Assembly (NCBI GenBank): GCA_001414325.1
Contig: LLKB01000005.1
Span: 1,112,441-1,176,440 of the forward strand
Direction: 5' to 3'
DNA length: 64,000 nt
DNA from: Butyribacter intestini
Lineage (GTDB): Bacteria > Bacillota > Clostridia > Lachnospirales > Lachnospiraceae
Shown here: piece after piece, positions 51,878-60,144 of the stretch
How the letters are laid out: every line of letters starts with the position of its first letter
Numbering within the stretch: the stretch's first letter is position 1
Program-made: the position numbers and the translations under genes
The notes under the pieces: model-generated
What the model was told of the DNA's origin: nothing
What the model saw: the letters and a program-made list of their open reading frames with translations, nothing else
The model's database searches: none

Positions 51878-52717
51878 TTATTTCACCAGCTCAAGTTTCT
51901 TCTGCATTACAAGCACAAAATTTACAATAAACAAAACCACTACACCCACAAAAAGACCACTGATTATATTCTTTGATGCACTTATATTGTTTCTTCCAAG
52001 ATTATACCAGCCCTGCGGTGCATATTTCATAAACGAGCGTATAAAATCTGTTGTGTTCGTCTTTAAAAATATCCACGCAACGCTCCATACCGACAATACC
52101 ACTGTTCCAAGTTTTCCTTTCTGCAGACCGTTCAGCAGAAATTCTACCATTCCATAACATATCCCCATCAGCAAAAATATCGTCATTGAAAACAGCAATG
52201 CCTGCGGTACCGTATAATTTTGAAATACATTTTTTGATATTACAAAGCCACTTGAATATCCAAGTTTTTTTACCGTTCCTGCCGCTGCACTTCCCCATAC
52301 TTTTCCCCAGCTTGTAAATGTAAGATTTGTACCACACAGCAAAACTGAAAACACAAACTGTTCCAGCACAAAAACTATTGTTGCAAATACTATCGAAAAC
52401 AGATGTCCAAGTGCAAAGCACGGCATACCGCATCTTTGTAATATCTGGTTCTGCACCCTCTGTTTCATCGGCACATCACTAAACCAGAGCAAAAGAAACA
52501 GTATTTCTATATTTCCGTAACTCACATCGGCAAAATAAAACGGCAGCACAGCCGGTGCTATAGGCAGGTTATAATCGTGTGAAAACATCCTGTATCCTCT
52601 TACTGTAACATCCATTATAATAAATGCCAAAACCGACAATATCAGGAACTTTGATGAAAAACACATAAGTTTTAATTCATAAATGGCAACCTTAAATACC
52701 TTTTTCATTTTATTCAT
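51878..52717 (-). CDS. ABC-2 type membrane subunit 2
   Basis: About 279 aa, started at ATG 52717 (GGAGG, 8-base gap), overlapping the upstream permease gene by 8 bases. Six hydrophobic segments (for example KFLILSVLAFIIMDVTV, FSIVFATIVFVLEQFVFSVL). No strong family motif beyond ABC-2 permease character. Part of the regulated exporter operon. Confidence 0.78.
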   Translation of the reverse strand: MNKMKKVFKVAIYELKLMCFSSKFLILSVLAFIIMDVTVRGYRMFSHDYNLPIAPAVLPFYFADVSYGNIEILFLLLWFSDVPMKQRVQNQILQRCGMPCFALGHLFSIVFATIVFVLEQFVFSVLLCGTNLTFTSWGKVWGSAAAGTVKKLGYSSGFVISKNVFQNYTVPQALLFSMTIFLLMGICYGMVEFLLNGLQKGKLGTVVLSVWSVAWIFLKTNTTDFIRSFMKYAPQGWYNLGRNNISASKNIISGLFVGVVVLFIVNFVLVMQKKLELVK

Positions 52718-53549
52718 CTTCCACACCTCCAAAAACACCGCTCCGTCTAAGTTTAAAACGAAAGACCAAAGATACGACAACCGCTATAACAGATATTTCT
52801 GCAAAAATTATCAATACAGTGATATACGGTGACATATTATACAAATCCCCAAACTGTCTCGTGGGATCAAATATTAAAGACGGTGTCATAAATGACGGCA
52901 GAAAAGGAATCTTTACCCATATATACTGAAATATAAACCAGAGTATCATTGGAAATGCTATGACAAGTTTTTTGTTTGGCACAAATATTGAGATAAATAA
53001 TGTCATAAGTGAATAAAACGCATAACACAGACCTGATATAACTGCCAATGTAAAAAGATATTCCGTGTTTCTACCTGCAAGAAGTAATAGATTGTCTGTA
53101 ACTCCGGAAATTGATTCTGGCGATTTTGGAAACATCGATGCCCCATAAACTATTGACACACCAAAAAAGCAAAACAAAATTGCAATAAAACCACATACAA
53201 ATGCTCCTGTTAATGTCTGTATTATTTTGGAAAACACATACCTGTTTACTCCCATCCTGTTTATACGCATATATACTGAGTTTTCTTCATAATCAGCTGC
53301 ATACAAAACAGCTCCGGTGCACGCTGCAAGACAGTATCCTACAATACTAAAAAAGCCTACATTTAAAAGATAATAATATGTAACACTATCCGTGTATCCT
53401 GTCTTTAAATCAGCTGCAAAATTTTCACTTGAACATACATCAAGCAGCGTTACCGTTCCACACAATATAACTATAATGATAAATACCGGTGATATAAACC
53501 ACCTCCGCCATTCCATAATTTTTTTACCATGGTATAATTTCATTTCCAT
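52710..53549 (-). CDS. ABC-2 type membrane subunit 1
   Basis: About 279 aa, started at ATG 53549 (GGGGAG, 4-base gap) within the 3' end of the lipoprotein gene (26-base overlap). Six membrane segments (WFISPVFIIIVILCGTVTLL, AAVLYAADYEENSVYMRINR loop, VFSKIIQTLTGAFVCGFIAI). It pairs with subunit 2 and the ATPase. Confidence 0.78.
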   Translation of the reverse strand: MEMKLYHGKKIMEWRRWFISPVFIIIVILCGTVTLLDVCSSENFAADLKTGYTDSVTYYYLLNVGFFSIVGYCLAACTGAVLYAADYEENSVYMRINRMGVNRYVFSKIIQTLTGAFVCGFIAILFCFFGVSIVYGASMFPKSPESISGVTDNLLLLAGRNTEYLFTLAVISGLCYAFYSLMTLFISIFVPNKKLVIAFPMILWFIFQYIWVKIPFLPSFMTPSLIFDPTRQFGDLYNMSPYITVLIIFAEISVIAVVVSLVFRFKLRRSGVFGGVEDE

Positions 53550-54780
53550 AACACTCCCCTGTATATCCGTCGTAGCAAAAATATGCAATTCTTTCTATTG
53601 ATTCTTCATTATCATAAACTCCCACCAACCACACTGGTGTAATTACCGGCTTAACAGTTTTGGAACTGTCACTTGCATAGTAAGCAGCATACTGAAGCTC
53701 TATGGATTGAATCTTAACCTCATCTACAAGCAATTTTTTCTCATAAAATTTAATAACCTCTTTTAATGCTTTATTTGGCGAAATAATCTTCTGTTCATTC
53801 TTATATACACTGCCTGTCTCTCTAAAAGAATCAGCTTCTATATACTCAAGCTTTCCTTCACAAAATACAAGATATACCGATGTATCATACATTGAGCTCA
53901 AATGATCATTACCGGCACTTGTTGTCTTTGCCCATTTATCAGGTTTCTCATCCGCTTTTACCTGATAACCGGGATCAATATCTGAAAACTTAAGATTATC
54001 AACATCCTTATAAAATGCGAGCAAATCATACTGTTTTCCATCGTATTTAAGTTCTATATTCTGAGTATCATTGATAATCTTAGCAGATTTAGCATTTAAT
54101 GAGCACATCCTGTATTTATCATTTATCTTTCTTCCTATAAGCTCCTCAACTGCTTTTTTATATGTACTGACATTTTTTTCAATCATGTTAGTATAATCAG
54201 TTTTTATATCATCTATATCTGCTTGCAGCCCTGATATTACTGCACTTATATGCTCTTTATCACTTTTTTCACCCAACATATAAAAACTTGGACAAAAATA
54301 TGTATCACTGTTTCCTGTTACATTGTTATATGTATCCCATACTATATGCATTTTATATTTATCACCGTCATCAGATTTATATGTTCCTTCTATAACTGGT
54401 TCATTTTTATAATTTCTATTAATTTTTTTCCATGAAAGCTTTCCTGGTATAAGTCTGTTTAAAGTTTTCTCCATTTCCTTTTGTGTCCTGTTAAAAACAG
54501 TCGGATTATCAGTAAACTTCTTTGATGTACCTTTTATTTTTTCTTTATACTGGTTCATATAATATGACTTCATTCCATCCTTATATACTTCTGACATTGT
54601 GACATTTGCGTCAACCTTAAATTTTTCATCAATATCAAACGAAGCATGACCATTTGACATTTCTTCTTCGCTCAGTTCCTGTCTGTATGTTTTTTTCTCC
54701 GTCTTATTCTGTTTGCCGCCACAGCCTGTCAACAAACTTAATACACATATGATACATAATATTTGTTTAAATTTTTTCAT
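53524..54780 (-). CDS. Lipoprotein of the exporter operon
   Basis: 418 aa with a lipoprotein signal (KQILCIICVLSLLTGC, lipid Cys20) and a large extracellular domain of no recognised family, ending with a domain resembling peptide-binding or YcdB-like folds (IQSIELQYAAYYASDSSKTV, PVWLVGVYDN, IAYFCYDGYTGEC). It heads the permease-permease-ATPase operon and is preceded by a 17-codon micro-ORF. It may capture the exported or sensed molecule. Confidence 0.75.
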   Translation of the reverse strand: MKKFKQILCIICVLSLLTGCGGKQNKTEKKTYRQELSEEEMSNGHASFDIDEKFKVDANVTMSEVYKDGMKSYYMNQYKEKIKGTSKKFTDNPTVFNRTQKEMEKTLNRLIPGKLSWKKINRNYKNEPVIEGTYKSDDGDKYKMHIVWDTYNNVTGNSDTYFCPSFYMLGEKSDKEHISAVISGLQADIDDIKTDYTNMIEKNVSTYKKAVEELIGRKINDKYRMCSLNAKSAKIINDTQNIELKYDGKQYDLLAFYKDVDNLKFSDIDPGYQVKADEKPDKWAKTTSAGNDHLSSMYDTSVYLVFCEGKLEYIEADSFRETGSVYKNEQKIISPNKALKEVIKFYEKKLLVDEVKIQSIELQYAAYYASDSSKTVKPVITPVWLVGVYDNEESIERIAYFCYDGYTGECYGNEIIPW

Positions 54781-54823
54781 TGGACATCCCTCTCTGCTAG
54801 ATAAATTTTATGTCAGCAAGTCT

Positions 54824-54877
54824 TCACCCGCCACTTATTGCTTTTTCAGCAGTCTCTTTAAAACTTAAAGATTTCAA
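54824..54877 (-). CDS. 17-codon micro-ORF in the exporter operon leader
   Basis: A TTG start with an excellent AAGGAGG ribosome site 8 bases upstream gives MKSLSFKETAEKAISGG and a TGA stop, 43 bases before the lipoprotein gene. It has no cysteine and ends in Gly-Gly. It could be a leader peptide, a small signal, or the start of a longer peptide cut by the TGA (the frame stays open for RLADIKFI after it). Its operon promoter matches the agrB promoter. Confidence 0.45.
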   Translation of the reverse strand: MKSLSFKETAEKAISGG

Positions 54878-55023
54878 AACCCACACCTCCTTAACTTAAA
54901 TTTTCATACCATCTTCCACCAAAAATCACCTAAATAATCCTATTGCAGAAAATAGTTTTTACTGTCAAAACATATGTAGAGCATCATTTTTCACCTTCCG
55001 CATTTGTTTCCGACATCATCTTT

Positions 55024-55093
55024 ATAATAACTCACATATTCTATTTTTCAATACCGATTGCATAATTCGGCATTTTTACGACACATTTCGGCA
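55024..55093 (-). promoter_or_regulatory. LytTR-type promoter of the lipoprotein/ABC operon
   Basis: Read leftward: TGCCGAAATGTG (55093-55082), TGCCGAATTATG (55072-55061) and TTGAAA (55051-55046) each begin 21 bp apart, then TATTAT (55029-55024) after 16 bases. Two direct repeats two helical turns apart upstream of -35 is the known LytTR regulator arrangement. The agrB promoter has the same layout. Confidence 0.8.
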
Positions 55094-55151
55094 TTTTTTA
55101 TATTATTTTTCTCATTTTCATGCCATAATCTTATGGTATCCGCAATAAAAT

Positions 55152-56462
55152 TCAGCTAGTCAAGCTATGTATTTGTGGAATTATAATAGAAAAACAAAAT
55201 TCATTATCACTACATTCTATATTATAATGACCCTCATTTTTTTCCACTATATTTATTATATTTTTTATACCACATCCATGTATTCTCTTATTTTTTTTAT
55301 TTGTGACAATATGATTTTTATCAAATTTATATCCGTTAGGAACTGAATTTTTTACACTTATTATAGTATCTTTAGCATCATTAAATTTAATTTTTACTTT
55401 TATCCTCTTCTGTCCATTGCATTTTTCACAGGTTTCAATAGCATTATCTATCAAATTTGATAAAATCGTAACTATGTCTGTATCTTTTATCTGATTTTCT
55501 GATAAATTCTGCAACTGAAATACCATAAGAATCTCCTTTTTCAGTGCTGTTCTATATTTCTGATTGAGCACCGCATTTATTATCGCATTTTTTGTATCTA
55601 TGCAATCTATCCTATCATCAAGATTTTCTGTTATATTTTTTAAAAATGTTTGCGTTTGAGCATATTCACCGTGATTTAACATTTCTAATATACAATCTAT
55701 TTGATTTTTAAATTCGTGAATTTCCTGTCTTTGAATCTCATAATTTTCAGATACATATTGATAATATTCATGCTTAGACTTTATATCGTTTTGCAATAAT
55801 TTGCTCTCACTTATTTGCTTTTCTCTCCTCACTACATTCTCTATCAAAGAAAAAACAATAAAGTTCATTACAGCCAATAGTGAAACAATGCTTAAAACAA
55901 CATTATTGTGCAATGTTATATCATCACAATACACCAACATTCCGACTATTATAATTATTGTCATTAATGGAAAATACAAATATTTAAGCCACTCAAATTC
56001 ATTTATAAGATACTCACTGCCCCCAACTGCAAACTTTCTTTTTATATACATTATCAATGCTATCATTATCATTCTGGTCAATAATGTTTTGTAATAAATA
56101 CCAACTACATCGTTTTCTGCCATCCCCGCTCCCGCTTCAAATATATTCCCAAAGAATGTAAGAATTATAGCATCTAATAAAGTCAAAATACACATAAATG
56201 ATGCACTCATAAATACGGCACGCCATAATTTCATATTATTAATAAATTTCACCCAAAAAGACATACATAACACAACACACATTATTTTAGCTATCACAAA
56301 GTCATTTAATACGCAATCTATTCCATATATTCCCAATATCAATGTTATTATAGATAGCACACATACATATTGTTTTTTATTTTTTTCTGCAAATATTTCT
56401 ATAAAATTTTTCAAACATAAGATTTCTATCGCAATTATCACAAAATTTAATATGTATTCCAT
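55152..56462 (-). CDS. AgrC-like GHKL sensor histidine kinase
   Basis: About 436 aa, started at ATG 56462 behind GGGAG. The N-terminal half has six hydrophobic segments, the usual peptide-pheromone sensor region; the C-terminal half is a GHKL kinase (H-box RQEIHEFKNQIDCILEML, N-box LIDNAIETCEKC, G-box GCGIKNIINIV). The first ATG lies in the overlap with the regulator stop. With AgrB upstream this should sense a cyclic or processed peptide. Confidence 0.88.
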   Translation of the reverse strand: MEYILNFVIIAIEILCLKNFIEIFAEKNKKQYVCVLSIITLILGIYGIDCVLNDFVIAKIMCVVLCMSFWVKFINNMKLWRAVFMSASFMCILTLLDAIILTFFGNIFEAGAGMAENDVVGIYYKTLLTRMIMIALIMYIKRKFAVGGSEYLINEFEWLKYLYFPLMTIIIIVGMLVYCDDITLHNNVVLSIVSLLAVMNFIVFSLIENVVRREKQISESKLLQNDIKSKHEYYQYVSENYEIQRQEIHEFKNQIDCILEMLNHGEYAQTQTFLKNITENLDDRIDCIDTKNAIINAVLNQKYRTALKKEILMVFQLQNLSENQIKDTDIVTILSNLIDNAIETCEKCNGQKRIKVKIKFNDAKDTIISVKNSVPNGYKFDKNHIVTNKKNKRIHGCGIKNIINIVEKNEGHYNIECSDNEFCFSIIIPQIHSLTS

Positions 56463-56464
56463 TT

Positions 56465-57181
56465 CTACTCTCCCATATATTTGCATATAAGCTTTGCTAC
56501 CTCATTGTATCTTGCCCTCGGCACTGATATTTGCTCACCTGACTTTAATTCTACTTCATACCTTTTATACCCAGTCACACAATGCATATTAACAAGAAAA
56601 CTCTGATGTACCCTTTCAAATCCGTATAATTTTAATTCTTTTTCATACATCGACAGTTTTCCATACATTTCATACTCAACTGTTTTTTGGTTTTCATATA
56701 CAAAAAAAATCAGTTTATGCTTTCTGCTTTCTATATACAAAAGTTCACTTATATCTATTGTTCTTTTTTTATCTGTAAATGAAAATATCATTTTTCTTTT
56801 TTCATTATTTTTTCTTTTTATTATAGACGATAAACTTTCCTCTATCCCAGCAGTTAAAAGTTTGTTTTTTAATACATAACGAACCGCTTCGTATTTATAT
56901 CCCTCTGATGCATATTGTATATGTGCACTCACATATACAATATATATATCAAAATTCATATTTCTTATTTCTTCTGCAACTTCCATCCCATTTTTTTCAT
57001 CCATTTCAACATCAAGAAATAAAATGTCTGTACTTTTTAAATCACTTTCTTTAAGCATTGTCTTTCCCGAATTGTATGTTTGAATATTTACAGGCAGATT
57101 TATTTTCGCAAAATAATTTTTCACAATACTATATATTTTATCTGCATATTCTTTTATATCATCACAAATTATTATATTCAT
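56465..57181 (-). CDS. LytTR response regulator (AgrA-like)
   Basis: About 238 aa, started at the ATG 57181 where the receiver domain begins (MNIIICDDIKEYADKIYSIV; GGGAG 14 bases upstream). The phospho-Asp is in ILFLDVEMDEKNG; the C-terminal LytTR domain has ISELLYIESRKHKLIFFVYE and GFERVHQSFLVNMHCVTGYK. It is the natural candidate to bind the shared repeats at the agrB and exporter promoters. It has its own promoter with two dyads in the leader. Confidence 0.87.
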   Translation of the reverse strand: MNIIICDDIKEYADKIYSIVKNYFAKINLPVNIQTYNSGKTMLKESDLKSTDILFLDVEMDEKNGMEVAEEIRNMNFDIYIVYVSAHIQYASEGYKYEAVRYVLKNKLLTAGIEESLSSIIKRKNNEKRKMIFSFTDKKRTIDISELLYIESRKHKLIFFVYENQKTVEYEMYGKLSMYEKELKLYGFERVHQSFLVNMHCVTGYKRYEVELKSGEQISVPRARYNEVAKLICKYMGE

Positions 57182-57249
57182 ATTTCTATACTTTTCTCCC
57201 TTTTCTTTCATTGTATCATAAATTTGTGCAAGTTTTTTGCACATAATGG

Positions 57250-57316
57250 AGTTTCCATAGAAACTTCTAAATAAACATAATAATTTATACAATATAATAA
57301 AGTTTCATTAGAAACT
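57250..57316. promoter_or_regulatory. Two 16-bp dyads in the LytTR gene leader
   Basis: AGTTTCCATAGAAACT (57250-57265) and AGTTTCATTAGAAACT (57301-57316), both AGTTTC-N4-GAAACT, 51 bp apart, lie between the promoter and the regulator gene. They could be operators or RNA hairpins. Confidence 0.65.
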
Positions 57317-57340
57317 CTTAATATGAGCACTTTTGTACTC

Positions 57341-57349
57341 ATTATATCA
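57341..57349 (-). promoter_or_regulatory. Extended -10 promoter of the LytTR/AgrC pair
   Basis: Read leftward TGATATAAT, a TGn-TATAAT extended -10, with no good -35 box. It would let the regulator and kinase be made independently of agrB. Confidence 0.55.
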
Positions 57350-57502
57350 CAAATTCGCAAAGTAAGTGAACTTGTTCTCTTATGCTGAATTTATTAACAA
57401 CAACATGATACAGCACAAAATATGACAAATGCGAAACATTTGGAGTTATTATGCCACAAATCTTCATAAGAAAAAATACATATAAATACTTCTAATCTAA
57501 AT

Positions 57503-58081
57503 CTATTCCTTTATTTCCTGCCCTATAAGCTTTGCAATTACAAGCAATACAGAACAACATATTACAGCTTCACAACATAGTGCAATATAAATTTTCTTAA
57601 CCGTTAATATATAAGAAATCATAATAATAAATTCTATTATCAAAATAGTCTGTCTTGTCTGTTCTTTGTTATACTTTAATTCCTCGGTTGTTAAGTCTAA
57701 CTCCGGATTATTCACACATCCTATTACCATCACAATAACTGCACATATTAAATTTATTATAAATACCAGCCAAAAACATCCTTTTATATTAAACATATTA
57801 TTTAATTCCGTCATTCCTATAACAAGTAATACAGAACCTATATAACACTTATAAAAAGTGTTCATATGTAATCCACCTGAATGTTTTCTTATTAACATAC
57901 AAAAAATGTAAAAAATGAGCACTTGTAAAACATCGTTTCTTAAATATCCATATAACAATATTGTTATAAAAACAACTGCCTTTTCAACAAAACATTTTAC
58001 AATATACTCAAATACTTCTTCTTGTTCTGATGATACTTCCGCAAATTGTGCAATCTTACTACATAAATTTGAAATCATCAT
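57503..58081 (-). CDS. agrB: AgrB-like peptide-processing membrane protease
   Basis: 192 aa with about five or six membrane segments. The catalytic pair is visible in RKHSGGLHMNTFYKCYIGS: His and Cys of AgrB cysteine proteases, which cut and cyclise the AgrD autoinducer precursor. NPELDLTTEELKYNKEQTR is a family mark. GAGGAC precedes the ATG pair. It leads the agr-like locus; a recognisable agrD is missing next to it. Confidence 0.9.
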   Translation of the reverse strand: MMISNLCSKIAQFAEVSSEQEEVFEYIVKCFVEKAVVFITILLYGYLRNDVLQVLIFYIFCMLIRKHSGGLHMNTFYKCYIGSVLLVIGMTELNNMFNIKGCFWLVFIINLICAVIVMVIGCVNNPELDLTTEELKYNKEQTRQTILIIEFIIMISYILTVKKIYIALCCEAVICCSVLLVIAKLIGQEIKE

Positions 58082-58107
58082 TTTAGTCCTCTTTTCTTTT
58101 TTTTATC

Positions 58108-58178
58108 ATACTATCTCATAAAATTTAATAATTCAATATACATTGCACATTCCAGCAGTTTTACAACACAATTCGGCA
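58108..58178 (-). promoter_or_regulatory. LytTR-type promoter of agrB
   Basis: Read leftward: TGCCGAATTGTG (58178-58167), TGCTGGAATGTG (58157-58146) and TTGAAT (58136-58131), each starting 21 bp apart, then TAGTAT (58113-58108) after 17 bases. It matches the promoter at 55024-55093 over about 50 bases. Confidence 0.8.
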
Positions 58179-58188
58179 ATTTTTATAT

Positions 58189-58231
58189 AAAAATCAGACA
58201 GCATATGCCTTCCCTCATATATGCTGTCTGA
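58189..58231 (-). terminator. Terminator of AAA/PD-(D/E)XK paralogue 2
   Basis: TCAGACAGCATAT (58194-58206) and its exact complement (58219-58231) form a 13-bp stem followed leftward by TTTTTAT. Confidence 0.88.
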
Positions 58232-58277
58232 ATTATCTTCATTTTTAATATTTTTATTTTACAAATGTCAAGTTTAT

Positions 58278-59981
58278 CTACTGTCCGTCTATCAACACCT
58301 CTTTACTTTTAAATGCAAAGCCGTAATGATGTATGTTTTCCTTGTTTACTCCACGGTTTATCAGTTCTGCATCATAATTCTTTTCTTCTATCTGTTTTAA
58401 TGCAGCTTCAACAGTTTCTTCAAGTGAGTTCTCTTTTCTTGGATTTATCACTTTAAATTCTATAACTATTCCCGGATATTTTTGAGTCTGTTTGTCTTTT
58501 GGTTCAAGCATTATATCATAGCGTCCGAAACCGCTCTCACGGTTTGAAGTTATGATATAGTTTTCTGACTGGTCTACCATAAGCCCTAAAACAAAACCGT
58601 GGAAAAACCGCTCAGGCTCTTCGTCTGATGGTACATTTCCCGTGTCAAAGTAACTAATAGTTTTTAATGCTACTTTATTCATATAAGCATTCATACTTTC
58701 TATATCTCCACATATGAGAGCTTTTATAAATTCATTTGTCTCATTTTTTGCAGGACTGAACCAGCGGAGTATCATATCCTCAAACATTAGCTTTATCTCA
58801 AAATTTGTGAGTGCGAGTTTATACATTACCGATTTTGTACGGTCACCTGTAAGTTTATCTGATGATATAACCTTAAGATAACCGCTCGCAAGCATAAGAC
58901 TCCACACTGCATCTTCCGAATAATCAAGTTGCGAAAATACTATCTGCTCATCTATCGGTACACCTATTGTTTCTCCTTTTAGAAGCGTTTCCATCATCAT
59001 TTTTATATATGAACTACCTGTTTTCACTAAGCTGTTTATCAAACCGTTTGAACTTGAGTCCGCCCAGTATGTTTTATAATTTTTCTCATCAAGAAAGTTA
59101 ATTATTGACCACGGATTATAAATATCTTTACTTTTTCCAAATGTAAATCCATCATACCATAACTTTACTTTCTCTTTTTCATCTGAAAGTCCCTGCTCAT
59201 CAAGTGCATCAAACACTTCCTTTTCCGTAAATCCAAAACATTTTGAATATTCCCCGCTGGTAACAGTAATTACTTTAAGATTATTTAAATCTGAAAAAAT
59301 ACTCTCTTTCGATACTCTCGTTATACCGGTCATTATCGCTCGCTCCAAATACGGATTTGTCTTAAATGTTGAATTAAAAAGACTTCTTGTAAATGCAACA
59401 AGTTCTTCCCAGTATCCATTTACATATGCCTCCTGCATAGGTGTATCGTATTCATCAAGAAGAATGATTACTTTTTTTCCATAATATCGGCTGAGATAAT
59501 TGGATAAATCATTAATAGCTTCCTGTGCTGACTCGTCACTCATATCATAGTCAAGTTCTCTAATGTGTTTTTTCTCAACTTCTGTCAATCCGTCCCAATC
59601 TTTTAAAAAAGCATATTTTTGAAATTCATCACATATTATTTTTTTTATCTTTATAATTGTTCCTTTGTAGCTATTCTGTTTTATATTTGCAAAGCTCAGA
59701 AATATCACTGGATATGTTCCCTGTATTTCACGATATTTCCCATCTTTCCATATCTCAAGTTTCTCAAATAATTCCCCTCTGTCCGCATACTTATTTGAGA
59801 AAAAACAGTTCAACATACTCATGTTTAATGTTTTTCCAAAACGGCGTGGTCTTGTTATAAGTGTAACCTCATCTTCACTCTCCCACCATTCTTTTATAAA
59901 ACCTGTTTTGTCTACATAAAAACAGTTTCTCTGTATCATTTTCTCAAAGTCCTGAGTTCCTATACTTACCGTTCTTGCCAT
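58278..59981 (-). CDS. AAA-ATPase-like / PD-(D/E)XK nuclease protein (DUF1703 type), paralogue 2
   Basis: 567 aa, started at the ATG 59981 (AGGAGG, 6-base gap; an ATG 6 bases earlier overlaps the site). Same build as paralogue 1: YVDKTGFIKEWW, RPRRFGKT, ILLDEYDTPMQEAYVNG, then GRYDIMLEP, GIVIEFKV and ALKQIEEKNYDAEL. The central part is nearly the same protein as paralogue 1, while residues about 95-160 and 360-470 differ. Its upstream region is duplicated at 50.9-51.2 kb. Function unknown. Confidence 0.88.
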   Translation of the reverse strand: MARTVSIGTQDFEKMIQRNCFYVDKTGFIKEWWESEDEVTLITRPRRFGKTLNMSMLNCFFSNKYADRGELFEKLEIWKDGKYREIQGTYPVIFLSFANIKQNSYKGTIIKIKKIICDEFQKYAFLKDWDGLTEVEKKHIRELDYDMSDESAQEAINDLSNYLSRYYGKKVIILLDEYDTPMQEAYVNGYWEELVAFTRSLFNSTFKTNPYLERAIMTGITRVSKESIFSDLNNLKVITVTSGEYSKCFGFTEKEVFDALDEQGLSDEKEKVKLWYDGFTFGKSKDIYNPWSIINFLDEKNYKTYWADSSSNGLINSLVKTGSSYIKMMMETLLKGETIGVPIDEQIVFSQLDYSEDAVWSLMLASGYLKVISSDKLTGDRTKSVMYKLALTNFEIKLMFEDMILRWFSPAKNETNEFIKALICGDIESMNAYMNKVALKTISYFDTGNVPSDEEPERFFHGFVLGLMVDQSENYIITSNRESGFGRYDIMLEPKDKQTQKYPGIVIEFKVINPRKENSLEETVEAALKQIEEKNYDAELINRGVNKENIHHYGFAFKSKEVLIDGQ

Positions 59982-60144
59982 ATCCATCCTCCTGCTATAT
60001 TATATGTGCTCTCGTTGTAAACTCCGGTTATTTTCTATTGTGTTATTTAGCTACATTCTAACATTTGGACATATTTCTGTAAAGGTAACAGCTCGACTCT
60101 GGAAAAACAAATATTAATACTCAAAATGACTTATTTTTCAAACT

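Larger units (their letters stand above)
54781..55151. other. Leader of the lipoprotein/ABC operon
   Basis: About 370 bases holding the LytTR-style promoter (55024-55093) and the micro-ORF (54824-54877). The rest is an untranslated leader without a clear riboswitch. Confidence 0.65.
57182..57502. other. Gap between agrB and the LytTR gene
   Basis: About 320 bases where agrD would be expected. Frames such as MKICGIITPNVSHLSYFVLY are open but lack a ribosome site or autoinducer pattern. It holds an extended -10 promoter and two 16-bp dyads. No autoinducer gene could be supported. Confidence 0.6.

Noticed and set aside
53776..53800. CRISPR or phage signatures anywhere in the window
   Set aside because: No regularly spaced direct repeats, cas genes or phage structural genes were seen; the interval is only a nominal position.
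57390..57490. Cys-rich frame ending in AVSCCC after agrB as agrD
   Set aside because: No start with a ribosome site and no autoinducer tail pattern; likely chance.
58130..58205. Peptide frame MLSDFYIKIAELCCKTAGMC as a possible agrD
   Set aside because: Its start lies in the terminator of the AAA gene and its body is the LytTR promoter of agrB; there is no ribosome site.
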